Of a stretch of DNA of 64,000 nucleotides, positions 46,524 through 54,599 are shown in pieces. Source of the stretch: Phytophthora sp. 'mugwort' (Eukaryota; Oomycota; Peronosporomycetes; Peronosporales; Peronosporaceae); the NCBI GenBank assembly GCA_033558025.1, contig JAUCEF010000018.1, positions 124,001-188,000 of the forward strand, in the 5' to 3' direction. Position 1 is the stretch's first letter, and every line of letters begins with the position of its first letter. The notes beneath the pieces are model-generated. The model did not search any database. It was given only the letters and a program-made list of their open reading frames with translations, and was not told where the DNA came from. Both the position numbers and the translations under genes were made by a program.

Positions 46524-48233
46524 ATGGCGACCGAGATGGAGCAGCAGCGCGCCCCAGAGCTTGCCGTGCCCGAGCCCGAGAGCAGCCCGCGCGTGGACAT
46601 GTCGCCTTCATCACCCGTGACGAAGGCCGCGTCCGGCACGCACGAAACCAAGCCTGTCGCGCCCACAGATGCATCCAAGCCCGGCTTGACGTGGTCCGAT
46701 CCAAGCCTTCAGCCACTGCGGACCAAGCCCACGACGCCCGGCGGCTCCAGTCTCAAGGTGGAGACGTCGCCTACCGGTGTCCAGAGCAGCAGCATGGGCT
46801 CCACGCTCGACGAGTCGGGGCTGCCAAAGCCCAGTGATGGCCTCCCAGTGCCGAACATGAGCTGCGATTCCGTGTCACCCGTGTCACCTACCGTCATGAA
46901 GGACCTCCAGTTCGACTCCAGGTTTATATCGGACGCCTGGTCCTACGAAGCTCCGCAGAATATGTACGCGTTGTTAACGCAGCCCACGAACCAGATGGAC
47001 CCGGTGGCCGGGGGAACGGGCCTCGTGGCGCCCTACATGCAATTACAAGCTCAACAGCAGCAAAATCTCCAAATGCAGCAGCAGCAGCAACTGGAACAAC
47101 AACTGGAACATGGCCTTCCGCTTCAGATGTCCCCGATTCACGGCTCCGGTCTGTCGTCGCTGTACATGTCTGGATCCCCGATAGCAATCAGTCCTCATCA
47201 GATGATGATGCAGCAGGCTCCAAATGCCTCGGGCGTAAATCCTGGCTATCCTACGACGCCCACAGCTGTGAGCCTCAGCGACATTATGATATCGGGAGAC
47301 CCGAGTATGTTCCTGGCACCGAGCGGCAGCCCGACAAATCTGGTTAAACAGCATATGATGCCACCCATGCCACACACCGGAGGTGTTATTAACGTTAAAG
47401 ACCTGACGCTCAACGAACTACGTCCACATTTCAACAAACCTATGGCAGTGGTTGCCAAGGAATTGGGCGTGTGCATCACGCTGATGAAGAAGATATGTCG
47501 TCGCAATGGACTCGTGCGCTGGCCGCACAGGCGTATCCGTAGCCTTGTCAATCGTATTACATCGCTGCAAGTGCTGGCGAGCAACGCAGCAGGTACTGAG
47601 CGGAAGCGCTTCCAAGGACAGATTGCTGGTCTGCGTGAGGAATTATCGGCTGTAATTCAGAACCCGAACGAGAAGAGCCGCAAGGCTCAAACCGACATCA
47701 AGATCCCCATTAAGACGGAGAAGATGATTGTCAGGGAGGTCAAGGAGGACATGTTTCCAGTTGCTCAGTTTGCGGAAGAGCTAATAGGTCCAGTTGAGAT
47801 TGGCGAGATCACTGGCAATGAAGACGACATCGATCAAATGAATACCAGCTCTGCCAAGAAGAGTAAGAAGAAGAAATCCGCCACCACGATAAAATCGGAA
47901 ACGAAGGAGACTGTCGGGATAGAGGGCGGCGTGACTGCTCAAAAGGAGAAAACAGGCGATGTTTCCCGGTCGAAGAAACGGAAGCCGTCATTCGGTCTTC
48001 ATGCGCACCAACCACCGCCCATTAAGATCCCACGGCGCGACGAGTTGCCATCCATGAGTCGTTTACGTAGTCAAAGTGTGCCGGAGAGACGGCTTCGCGG
48101 GGATCGACGATACGGGCGTGGACAGGATGCAGTCACTGGTGCGAGCTCCACAAGCATGCGACCCTCCACAACAACCCACCGTAACGGCAGGCGTGGCTCA
48201 ATTTCGTCCATCTTGAACGACATTCCTGAGTGA
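46524..48233 (+). CDS. RWP-RK domain transcription factor
   Basis: A 569-residue single-exon nuclear DNA-binding protein. Residues 1-170 are Pro/Ser/Thr-rich and disordered. A Gln-rich tract covers about 174-195 (AQQQQNLQMQQQQQLEQQLE). The RWP-RK domain is at about 290-345: LRPHFNKPMAVVAKELGVC, TLMKKICRRNGL and RWPHRRIRSL (Trp333), where the family signature RWPxRK reads RWPHRR. A short coiled coil follows (SLQVLASNAAGTERKRFQGQ to LREELSAV, about 350-380), as in NLP-type factors, though no PB1 domain is seen. The C-terminus is basic with Lys-rich runs (KKSKKKKS, KKRKPSFG) that could serve as nuclear signals. RWP-RK proteins regulate nitrogen response and sexual development in plants and algae; oomycetes have an expanded set of unknown role. 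The frame is open upstream to 46236; 46524 is preferred because CATTCCCCAC at about 46450 looks like an initiator. A strong hairpin spans the stop codon. Confidence 0.85.
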   Translation: MATEMEQQRAPELAVPEPESSPRVDMSPSSPVTKAASGTHETKPVAPTDASKPGLTWSDPSLQPLRTKPTTPGGSSLKVETSPTGVQSSSMGSTLDESGLPKPSDGLPVPNMSCDSVSPVSPTVMKDLQFDSRFISDAWSYEAPQNMYALLTQPTNQMDPVAGGTGLVAPYMQLQAQQQQNLQMQQQQQLEQQLEHGLPLQMSPIHGSGLSSLYMSGSPIAISPHQMMMQQAPNASGVNPGYPTTPTAVSLSDIMISGDPSMFLAPSGSPTNLVKQHMMPPMPHTGGVINVKDLTLNELRPHFNKPMAVVAKELGVCITLMKKICRRNGLVRWPHRRIRSLVNRITSLQVLASNAAGTERKRFQGQIAGLREELSAVIQNPNEKSRKAQTDIKIPIKTEKMIVREVKEDMFPVAQFAEELIGPVEIGEITGNEDDIDQMNTSSAKKSKKKKSATTIKSETKETVGIEGGVTAQKEKTGDVSRSKKRKPSFGLHAHQPPPIKIPRRDELPSMSRLRSQSVPERRLRGDRRYGRGQDAVTGASSTSMRPSTTTHRNGRRGSISSILNDIPE

Positions 48234-48265
48234 GCTTGAGCCAAAGCTCACTCCATGTCGTTCAA
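48213..48265. repeat. 53-nt inverted repeat spanning the RWP-RK stop codon
   Basis: TTGAACGACAT (48213-48223) pairs with ATGTCGTTCAA (48255-48265), and GAGTGAGCTT (48228-48237) pairs with AAGCTCACTC (48244-48253), leaving a 6-nt loop GAGCCA and small internal bulges. The stop codon at 48231-48233 lies in the inner stem. It may fold in the mRNA 3' end. Function unknown. Confidence 0.8.
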
Positions 48266-48517
48266 GTGAGCTTACCAACCAGCCTCTGCTGCTCCGTATC
48301 AGATGCTCGTAACTCGAGTCTTTAAGGGACTATAGGAGCAAGTGACAGAAGAAGATACATACATATCAACCGTGCAGGCCAGAGTCTTATTTCGTTTAAA
48401 GTTGAATGAAAAATACCCATCCATAAATCCCCACCCAGTCCGCTTAATTGGACGGCTCAGGCCTTCCGAAAAATTGCAACAAATAGCGCTGGTTTTTGCC
48501 AAGCGAAATTCATTTTA

Positions 48518-48541
48518 TTACGGAGGGCACTGAGAATGTCC
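48518..48541 (+). repeat. Left terminal inverted repeat of the Fanzor transposon
   Basis: TTACGGAGGGCACTGAGAATGTCC by position; it pairs with 52095-52118, mismatching only at the sixth and ninth bases (G versus A). TA at 48516-48517 is the presumed target duplication. Confidence 0.88.
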
Positions 48542-48550
48542 ATACTCTTT

Positions 48551-48560
48551 TTTAAATATA
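48551..48560 (+). promoter_or_regulatory. TATA-like box within the transposon's left end
   Basis: TTTAAATATA lies 10 bases inside the left TIR and 8 bases before the transposase ATG (48568). It is close to the ATG for a conventional TATA box, so transcription may start outside the element or this may be only A/T-rich spacer. Confidence 0.25.
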
Positions 48561-48567
48561 TGGTAGC

Positions 48568-49593
48568 ATGAAATCTCAAGCCGAGCGAGATGTATGTTCT
48601 CGGTTGCGAGCCATGGGCTTCACCCTGTGCCAGATCGCCGATGCATTGGTCGTCTGTGTACGCACTGTGCAGCGTTGGCTAAAGGGTGGATCCAGAGCAG
48701 CTCGACCTCTCAACCGAGACTCTCGTCGGAAGCTATCAAGTGAACAAGAGGAAGCAGTCGTTGATTTCTTTCAGAGCAAGAACACGAGTCGGTTGTGCGA
48801 CGGAGTGGCTTTTCTAGCGCAGGTGTTCAGTGTCAGAGTCTCCGTTCGAACGCTCGGTAGAGTACTGAGGCGCTACCATCTCTCGTTCAAGAGAGCGGCG
48901 TCCGCATACCACGAGGCCGATCTTGCCCGTCAACAGACTTTCCTCTCGCAAATATCTTGCTGCTCGGATACATCCTGGATCGCACTGGATGAAGCAGCTT
49001 TCTTCCTCAATCATTCACGCAAATACGCCTGGAGTAAGCGAGGACGACCGGCTGTTGTAGTACGACCGAGTGCGAGGGGAAAGATGCACTCGTTGATCTT
49101 GGCCACGTCACCGGATGGCGTGGTCGACTGGCGACTCATGCAGGGCTCGGTGACCTCTCCTCGCTTCCACGCCTTCCTCGGCGGGTTACCAGACAACACA
49201 AGCGTTCTCTTGGACAATTGCGCAACGCATCACGCGTCGCACGTGTTGCGGAAGCAGAACCTCACCACGATCTCAGAAGTGGCCGAGTACAAACAGATGT
49301 CTTTGGCGTACTTGCCGCCCTACTCACCCCAGCTGAACCCCGTCGAGCTCTGTTTCAACTTCATTCGCAAGTACGTGAACCGAAGCGCTCCTCGAACCCT
49401 GGACGCGTTACACTCATGTATCCAGCTCGCGGTTCAAGGTCTCACGCCAACTGTTTGTCGAGGGATGTTCGCAAAGTGCTTGCGGATTGGACAAACGGAA
49501 TGTACAAACAGTAATACGAAAAATAACTGGTGGGGGATTTTTGTCGCCGGCCGGAAGCGAAATGACTTTCACATTCCATCTTTCGTACGATGA
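48568..49593 (+). CDS. IS630/Tc1-mariner-type DDE transposase, intact
   Basis: A 341-residue transposase that would bind the terminal repeats and cut and paste the element at TA. Residues 1-110 hold two helix-turn-helix units: ERDVCSRLRAMGFTLCQIADAL and VCVRTVQRWLKGG, then SVRVSVRTLGRVLRRYHLSFKR. The catalytic core follows: Asp141 in ALDEAAFFLN, Asp216 in SVLLDNCATHHAS, Glu260 in YLPPYSPQLNPVELCF. Forty-three residues separate Asp216 and Glu260 by my count, longer than the 34-41 usual for IS630/Tc1-mariner groups, so it may be a distinct lineage. All three catalytic residues and both HTH units are present and no stop interrupts the frame, suggesting activity. Its stop codon overlaps the Fanzor start codon (ATGA at 49590-49593). 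Start chosen as the first ATG after the left TIR. Confidence 0.9.
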   Translation: MKSQAERDVCSRLRAMGFTLCQIADALVVCVRTVQRWLKGGSRAARPLNRDSRRKLSSEQEEAVVDFFQSKNTSRLCDGVAFLAQVFSVRVSVRTLGRVLRRYHLSFKRAASAYHEADLARQQTFLSQISCCSDTSWIALDEAAFFLNHSRKYAWSKRGRPAVVVRPSARGKMHSLILATSPDGVVDWRLMQGSVTSPRFHAFLGGLPDNTSVLLDNCATHHASHVLRKQNLTTISEVAEYKQMSLAYLPPYSPQLNPVELCFNFIRKYVNRSAPRTLDALHSCIQLAVQGLTPTVCRGMFAKCLRIGQTECTNSNTKNNWWGIFVAGRKRNDFHIPSFVR

Positions 49594-51992
49594 CGCGCAA
49601 GCGCAAGAAAGACGACTACCCGGACGACTGGGATGTCGTGGAGGAGAGTCAAGACCCCGACGCGATGTTCCCGCCGTTCGAGACCGTGGCCGAGACGCAA
49701 GATCCGGATGGAGACGAGGAGAAGACTGAAGACAACGACGACGTGGAGACTGTCATCCAAGAGCTCTCCCAACTGCCAATACCTTCACAAGAGCTGGCAC
49801 CCCCGCCGACATATCAAGTGAAGGAGAGCACAAAAAACATCCACTCCAGCGTGATTTGCAAGCTCACCCGCGTTTGCAGACTGCCATGGCTGGTCGAGGA
49901 GATCAAGCGAGTCTGTGTGGTCATGAAACAAGTCCAGCTGGAAGGCTGGCATCTGGCCAACCTACACGTCCTGCGTTGTCTGAAGGAGAACGACGAGGTT
50001 CCTGCGATTGAACAGATGTTCTTCTATCGCTGCTGCGTTGCTTCACTGGGAAATATCGAGAAGCGGGATCGACCGAAGGCAACGACAAAGTATCCATCGT
50101 CTCACAGGACTTGCCAGCAATATTGGGCAGGTCGTGAAAGGATGACCTCCTACCAGTCGGAGGTTATTGAGAACGCTACTGACATGGTCAATGAAATTGC
50201 CAAGCTCATGTCCATCAACGCCCTCAACATGATCGCCCTGCACTTCCGGAGACGTCTGCACCAGTACATTCGGTTCAAGTACGCGGAAGAGGGCAAGCTG
50301 GAGCTCCCGTACAGGCAGACAAAGAGACTTGTGGATAGCTGTTATCGTGTGAAGGCGGTACCTGAAGAAGACGACGACGGCAACCTCACGGGCAAGATGG
50401 TCAAGGTGTGGACGGAGTGGGATGAGACCAGTGACCCAATCGAGAAGGAGTTACGCGAGTGGTTGGAGATCGTACCATGGCAGTGGCAGCTGCGTGCAAA
50501 CAGCGCCCACTTTCTCCGCAAGCTATGGGATATGCTGACCTTCATGGAGAAGTTTGTGGCCGAGCATCCGAGCCATAAAGGAGCCAGAGTGTACTCCTTG
50601 TTGCCAGTCTCGACCTCGTATCAAGCCGCCTACGTCAAACTTAATGGGTCGACCCTGTCTGGTCTCTTTGCTCGTTTGATACACGAACCCAAGGTCAAGG
50701 AGTTCATGGAAACCGAGTTGCCGGATGTTGATAAATTGCCGTTTGAGAAGAAGACATTTCAACAGCATCGAAGCGAAATCCTGCGTAAGGTGTTCAACAT
50801 CGACCAGTTCGAGACACGGAACCGCAGGTTTGCTGACGAAATCAAGACTAATGGCTACGGGGCGTCAATCACCATGATACGACCTGTAACTACGGTCTCT
50901 GTCGTCGTGAAGAAGCAGGCGCCAAAGAAGAAACAAAAGAAGAACGACGGCACCGCAACTCCTGCCATTAACAAGAAAACCAAGAAGAAGGCGAAGACCC
51001 CAGAAGAGATCGCGGAAGAGGACACGTTTGCCAAGGAGTTGTTCAAGCTTGGTCCAGGGTACTTGCCTGACGTGTTCATCGGCATCGACCCCGGGATGCG
51101 GTCTCTCGTCACTGCCGTGTCGGTTGGTCACATCCCGACTCGTACACGTCGTCGATCCGTCCACCGACGACATCAACGCGCTAGAACACGTCGAAGAGAG
51201 AGGAAGGAGCGAGTCACGGAGATCTCAACGCGTGAGTACCGGCACCTGGCTCGCATGAATGACTTCCGTTTCTACAATGAAAACCTCAAGAAGCGCGAGT
51301 CGTGGTATGCTGGAGTCGTTCACGCCATGCCCTCGTTCAAGACTGCGAGCTACGACGCTTACTGGAGCCATCTTCAGTTCTTCTGGATGCACTTGCGGTT
51401 CCTGCTGGTGTTCAGTGCGGAGCAGTCCTTCTTACGATGGCGTTTCACCCAGGACCGCGCCAAGATGAAGGCGTTGGATACACTGGCTCAACGCCTCGTA
51501 CCCAAAGCCAGCAAGCAAGTATGCATCGCCTACGGAGACTGGAGTCGTAGAGATGGCATCAAGGGTCATGCCACGGGACCGGTCAAGGGGTTCGTGGAGG
51601 CGTTGAAGAGACGTGCTACGGTGGTTCCAATGGACGAATTCCGGACGAGCATCACGTGCTCCTGCTGTCACCAGCGCCTCAAACAGGCCAGGCTGTTCAT
51701 GAAGATGAAACGGAAGAAGGACGAAGTGGACGTTCGATCAAAGGCACGGCCGTCCAAGAAGGAGGTCAAGGAGATCGCGGAGATGCGAAAGTTCCGGAGC
51801 CCCAAGCTGACGGACAAGAAGATCGTGCTCAAGTGCACCAGGAACGTCTTGCGCTGTACCAACAGTCGATGCAAGGCCAACTTCTGGAACCGGGACGTCA
51901 ACGCCTCGAGGAACATGCTGGAACTGCTTCGGAGCGGGCTAAAGGGGAAGCGAGGAGCAACGCGACTGAAAGCGTTTCGACGCGGACAGTAG
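49590..51992 (+). CDS. Fanzor (eukaryotic TnpB-like) RNA-guided DNA endonuclease
   Basis: An 800-residue protein of the TnpB/Cas12 superfamily; Fanzors use a transposon-encoded RNA to cut DNA matching its guide. The N-terminal 430 residues are an acidic start followed by helical, Trp/Arg-rich segments (recognition lobe). A Lys-rich linker at about 434-472 (KKQAPKKKQKK, KKTKKKAKT) looks like a nuclear signal. The RuvC nuclease starts at FIGIDPGMRSL with Asp500. An Arg-rich insertion follows (RTRRRSVHRRHQRARTRRR). RuvC-II is replaced by the shifted form VVPMDEFRTS with Glu683, as in Fanzors with the rearranged active site. Zinc-ribbon cysteines are Cys690 and Cys693 (TCSCCHQ) and Cys756 and Cys761 (CTNSRCKANFW). 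RuvC-III is NRDVNASRNM with Asp769. All catalytic and zinc positions are present. Size (800) and associated transposase type fit the Fanzor1 class. It overlaps the transposase by 4 bases, so translation may depend on reinitiation. Confidence 0.92.
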   Translation: MTRKRKKDDYPDDWDVVEESQDPDAMFPPFETVAETQDPDGDEEKTEDNDDVETVIQELSQLPIPSQELAPPPTYQVKESTKNIHSSVICKLTRVCRLPWLVEEIKRVCVVMKQVQLEGWHLANLHVLRCLKENDEVPAIEQMFFYRCCVASLGNIEKRDRPKATTKYPSSHRTCQQYWAGRERMTSYQSEVIENATDMVNEIAKLMSINALNMIALHFRRRLHQYIRFKYAEEGKLELPYRQTKRLVDSCYRVKAVPEEDDDGNLTGKMVKVWTEWDETSDPIEKELREWLEIVPWQWQLRANSAHFLRKLWDMLTFMEKFVAEHPSHKGARVYSLLPVSTSYQAAYVKLNGSTLSGLFARLIHEPKVKEFMETELPDVDKLPFEKKTFQQHRSEILRKVFNIDQFETRNRRFADEIKTNGYGASITMIRPVTTVSVVVKKQAPKKKQKKNDGTATPAINKKTKKKAKTPEEIAEEDTFAKELFKLGPGYLPDVFIGIDPGMRSLVTAVSVGHIPTRTRRRSVHRRHQRARTRRRERKERVTEISTREYRHLARMNDFRFYNENLKKRESWYAGVVHAMPSFKTASYDAYWSHLQFFWMHLRFLLVFSAEQSFLRWRFTQDRAKMKALDTLAQRLVPKASKQVCIAYGDWSRRDGIKGHATGPVKGFVEALKRRATVVPMDEFRTSITCSCCHQRLKQARLFMKMKRKKDEVDVRSKARPSKKEVKEIAEMRKFRSPKLTDKKIVLKCTRNVLRCTNSRCKANFWNRDVNASRNMLELLRSGLKGKRGATRLKAFRRGQ

Positions 51993-52118
51993 TCGAGAGA
52001 AAAAAAACAAGTGTCTGGAAAGACTTGCAGCGTACGCGCCGCAGGGTTCCGTAGCCAGGCACATACAAATATTCGTAGCATAGGGAAACCAGTAGGACAT
52101 TCTCAGTGCTCTTCGTAA
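51993..52118 (+). ncRNA. Candidate Fanzor guide-RNA scaffold (fRNA/omegaRNA) region
   Basis: The 126 bases between the Fanzor stop and the right element end are where TnpB and Fanzor elements encode their guide-RNA scaffold, the guide being the sequence just outside the right end. A small imperfect hairpin is visible (CAAGTGTCTGGAAAGACTTG, near 52007-52026, with a GGAA loop), and a GC-rich GCGTACGCGCCGC patch follows. No transcript evidence exists here; placement rests on the known layout of these elements. Confidence 0.5.
52095..52118 (-). repeat. Right terminal inverted repeat of the Fanzor transposon
   Basis: Inverted match to 48518-48541 at 22 of 24 bases. TA at 52119-52120 is the presumed target duplication and is directly followed by the pogo-like terminal repeat. 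Confidence 0.88.
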
Positions 52119-52120
52119 TA

Positions 52121-54045
52121 ACTTAGTTTGCCAGTTTAGTGCGCGATTTTGGGTCCCTTCGAAAAAATGGATGTGGATCCAATGAGTTGCGCATTTTGGG
52201 GCTATGGTTAGTGGCAGACAAAAGGGCAAGGCGACCGTCTAGAAACCTATTTTTTTCGATGAATTGGGCGCGGTATGGAGGCTCAAAAATGATGGTTGGA
52301 ATTGAGTTGACCACTTTAGTGCACGGTCGCTACATGTTACCTTCCAGCAGCACTTCCTTCGTAATGAGGCGGCGTTCGAAGTCCACAGTAACTCGGCGCC
52401 TCTTGCCTTTCCCACACGGGTCGGCGGCAGCAGTAAGATGCTGTTTCCCACCTTGAATTTCTCGCTTTCGCTTAAGCCTTTCAGCCTTGCCAACATCTCC
52501 GGTGGCCCCACCACTAGCAAAAGCCGAAGCCAGCCCTGCATGCACACCAATGATGTCAGATACAACCCCGTGGCGCGAAAACCATTCACAGCGTTACTAG
52601 GACGCATCATGAGCTCTGAACGATACGCATTGCACGCGATACCAATCACGTCGGTCCTGGAGATCGTGCAGCTTGAACTGACCAACGGTTTCGCGTGCAA
52701 TGCAGCTTTTACCATGGTTTTAAGCGGTTTAAACACCGCAACATCGAGGGGCTGGTACAGATGCGTCGCATTTGGCGGCAGAGGCACTAGCAAGATGTCA
52801 AGCTCCGAGCACGCCGTTACTTCGTCTACAATCATATACCCCGTCAAAATGGATAGAGACAAAAAATCTGTTTAGATGGTTAGTTCCCAAAAAAATGGAG
52901 GCTCATATTCGTACCGATACCCAAATGCGTGAAGCTGTTGTCAAGCACGAGCAACACTGGACGCTGCACGCCTTCTTGCGTCAAGTGGGCATCAAACAGC
53001 ATCACCCAAAGCTTGAAAACGCTTGCATTACTGAAGCCCGTCGGTGATCCAGTCACCGACGCAAAATCGATCGAGATTGCGGCAAGCTGGTCGCGGTAAT
53101 TACGCTTCCCCGGTAAGACAATAAGCGGGGCCACAGCGATACCGACCGCACTCACGGCAGCAATTACTGCCATGTGAAAGTTAGGCTTAGCCTTTTGAGT
53201 CAAAACGTTAGTAGAGTCTTTGACATCTATCAGCTTGCGTGTTGACGCCTTCGGCATGAAGGACGGCTCATCCATGTTGAAGACCCGGCTTGCGTCGAGC
53301 CCCTTCTCAATGACGAGACGTGCCATCGTGTAGAATAGACCCAGAATCGCTTCAGCTCCGACTCGGTTGCGAACGCGGGCAATTTGCTGGGCGATGCGTG
53401 GAGCGATGATTCTTCCTAGGAAGCGCCGGTACCAGCCAGTTGTCAGCGGCTTCAGGGGACTGTGCGGCGGGTAGACATAGTCTGGGTGGCCAACTATACC
53501 TCATTGGTCTTGGCAAGAATGCCAGAAGGGCCAACGGGAACACCGAACCGCTGCATCGCAGCAACCCACTCCACTAAGTCTGCCTCCAGCTCCTCGGGCA
53601 GCGTGGGCTTTGTGCCGCGACGCCTTCCCGCAAGCGGTTTGCCTTCTCGCTGTTCAGCAGCCTTCTTGAACAATGTCCGCACGGGGATTTTCCTTGCCAC
53701 TGCTGCGTACTTCTCGCCCCAGAAACGCGGACTAGCGCCACTTGAAGGTCTACGATCTAGTAGGTTTCCCCACGCCGCAGCGTGCCAGCTTGGCCCTTGC
53801 TCTCTTTCTCCCCTCCCTCCATGGTCCGGTGCACGAGTGGCTGACCAGAGCCGCCACAAACCGAATACCTGTCCAAATCGATAGTTTGTTTTTGGATTTG
53901 TTTTCTTGGGGGACACAAAGCACTCAACGGATCCTCAAGAGCACACCCAATCAGCATGGCAAATGTCGAACTTGCGCCAAGCGGTTGGTAGAAAGTCTAC
54001 ACCGTGCAAACAACTGGCACTGCGTAGTAAAGTGCCAAACTAAGT
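52121..54045 (-). mobile_element. Pogo/Tc5-like DNA transposon, 1.9 kb, inactive
   Basis: Bounded by inverted repeats: ACTTAGTTTGCCAGTTTAGT at 52121-52140 matches the reverse complement of about 54023-54045, ten perfect terminal bases then 9 of 13. It encloses one broken minus-strand pogo-type transposase. The left end is preceded by TA, as for pogo elements, but the right end is followed by GA, so the duplication is imperfect or the right flank has mutated. The Fanzor transposon inserted exactly at the left edge. Confidence 0.72.
52239..53916 (-). pseudogene. Pogo/jerky-like transposase (DDE_1), frameshifted
   Basis: Read on the minus strand. 53916-53494: N-terminal basic region with the beginning of a helix-turn-helix (TLPEELEADLVEWVAAMQRFG). 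About 53490-53330 continues in another frame. 53326-52880: catalytic block one VFNMDEPSFMPK, then VAPLIVLPGK and the second Asp in LLVLDNSFTHLG. 52862-52239: VPLPPNATHLYQPLDVAVFKPLK, the third catalytic block, with a helical C-terminus. Frameshifts at about 53490, 53330 and 52870 separate the parts, so no full protein can form. The DDD blocks with 'LPPNATHLxQPLD' identify the pogo/Tc5/CENP-B group. Its helix-turn-helix would have recognised the ACTTAG repeat ends. Confidence 0.8.
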
Positions 54046-54599
54046 GACACATTTCCCCGACCAATCTCGTCGTTTCTGCATCCATACCGACAGTTGGCCG
54101 CTTTTGTTTTTTTAGGCAGCAGCAGGGGCCCAACATTAGCTTTACCGCTATCGTTTCTGCGATCGAAGTGACAAATCCAAAATCAAAGTCGTCAAAGTTG
54201 ACGAGAGCCCGCCGAGAATTCCCGCGCGAGCCAAATTTAATGGATGTCCAAGACTACCTGTACAGGTGTGTGTGTGGGGGGGAGAGCAATGAAGACATTA
54301 ATTCAGACCTCTCTCAGGCACGGCAGAACTAAGGGCACCGACATGGGCGCCCATACCAAACCTTTCGATTCATCACCCAAAACGTTAATAGGTTCGGTGC
54401 CACCGAGGATGACAGAGCTCGCTGGTTCGAAGTCTTTGGAGAAAAGACAATCGTAGCAGCCCAGACGTGACGGTAATCCAGGCGACACATGTTGAACCGG
54501 TGGAGATCAACCGGCATAGACAACAGTACATGGCAAGATAGGGCTTCAGATACGAAGTGGGGCAACCGGACATCTCTTTCTGAGCGCCCTCAAGCGACA
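54046..54599. other. Short unassigned stretch
   Basis: Includes the right flank of the pogo element. Small frames at 54244-54456 and opposite are shadows of each other. The last part probably belongs to the LINE 5' region. Confidence 0.4.

Larger units (their letters stand above)
48518..52118 (+). mobile_element. Intact Tc1/mariner-IS630-like transposon carrying a Fanzor nuclease
   Basis: A 3,601-bp element with 24-bp terminal inverted repeats matching at 22 of 24 positions (48518-48541 and 52095-52118) and a TA dinucleotide at each outer edge (48516-48517 and 52119-52120), the duplication made by IS630/Tc1-mariner transposases. Because the shared TTATTA/TAATAA flanks are themselves symmetrical, the boundary could instead be 48521/52115. 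It contains two intact plus-strand ORFs, a DDE transposase and an RNA-guided-nuclease homologue (Fanzor), with a 26-nt leader and a 126-nt 3' noncoding segment. Both ORFs are uninterrupted while every other transposon in the window is broken, so this copy looks young. Its right end touches the terminal repeat of a pogo-like element. Fanzors carried by eukaryotic DNA transposons including mariner types are known; the arrangement here was read directly. Confidence 0.9.

Noticed and set aside
48568..51992. Transposase and Fanzor as a single fused protein through frameshifting or an intron
   Set aside because: The two frames overlap as ATGA, no slippery heptamer precedes the junction, and no good GT-AG pair joins the frames while keeping the catalytic Glu region. 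Two separate ORFs is the simpler reading.
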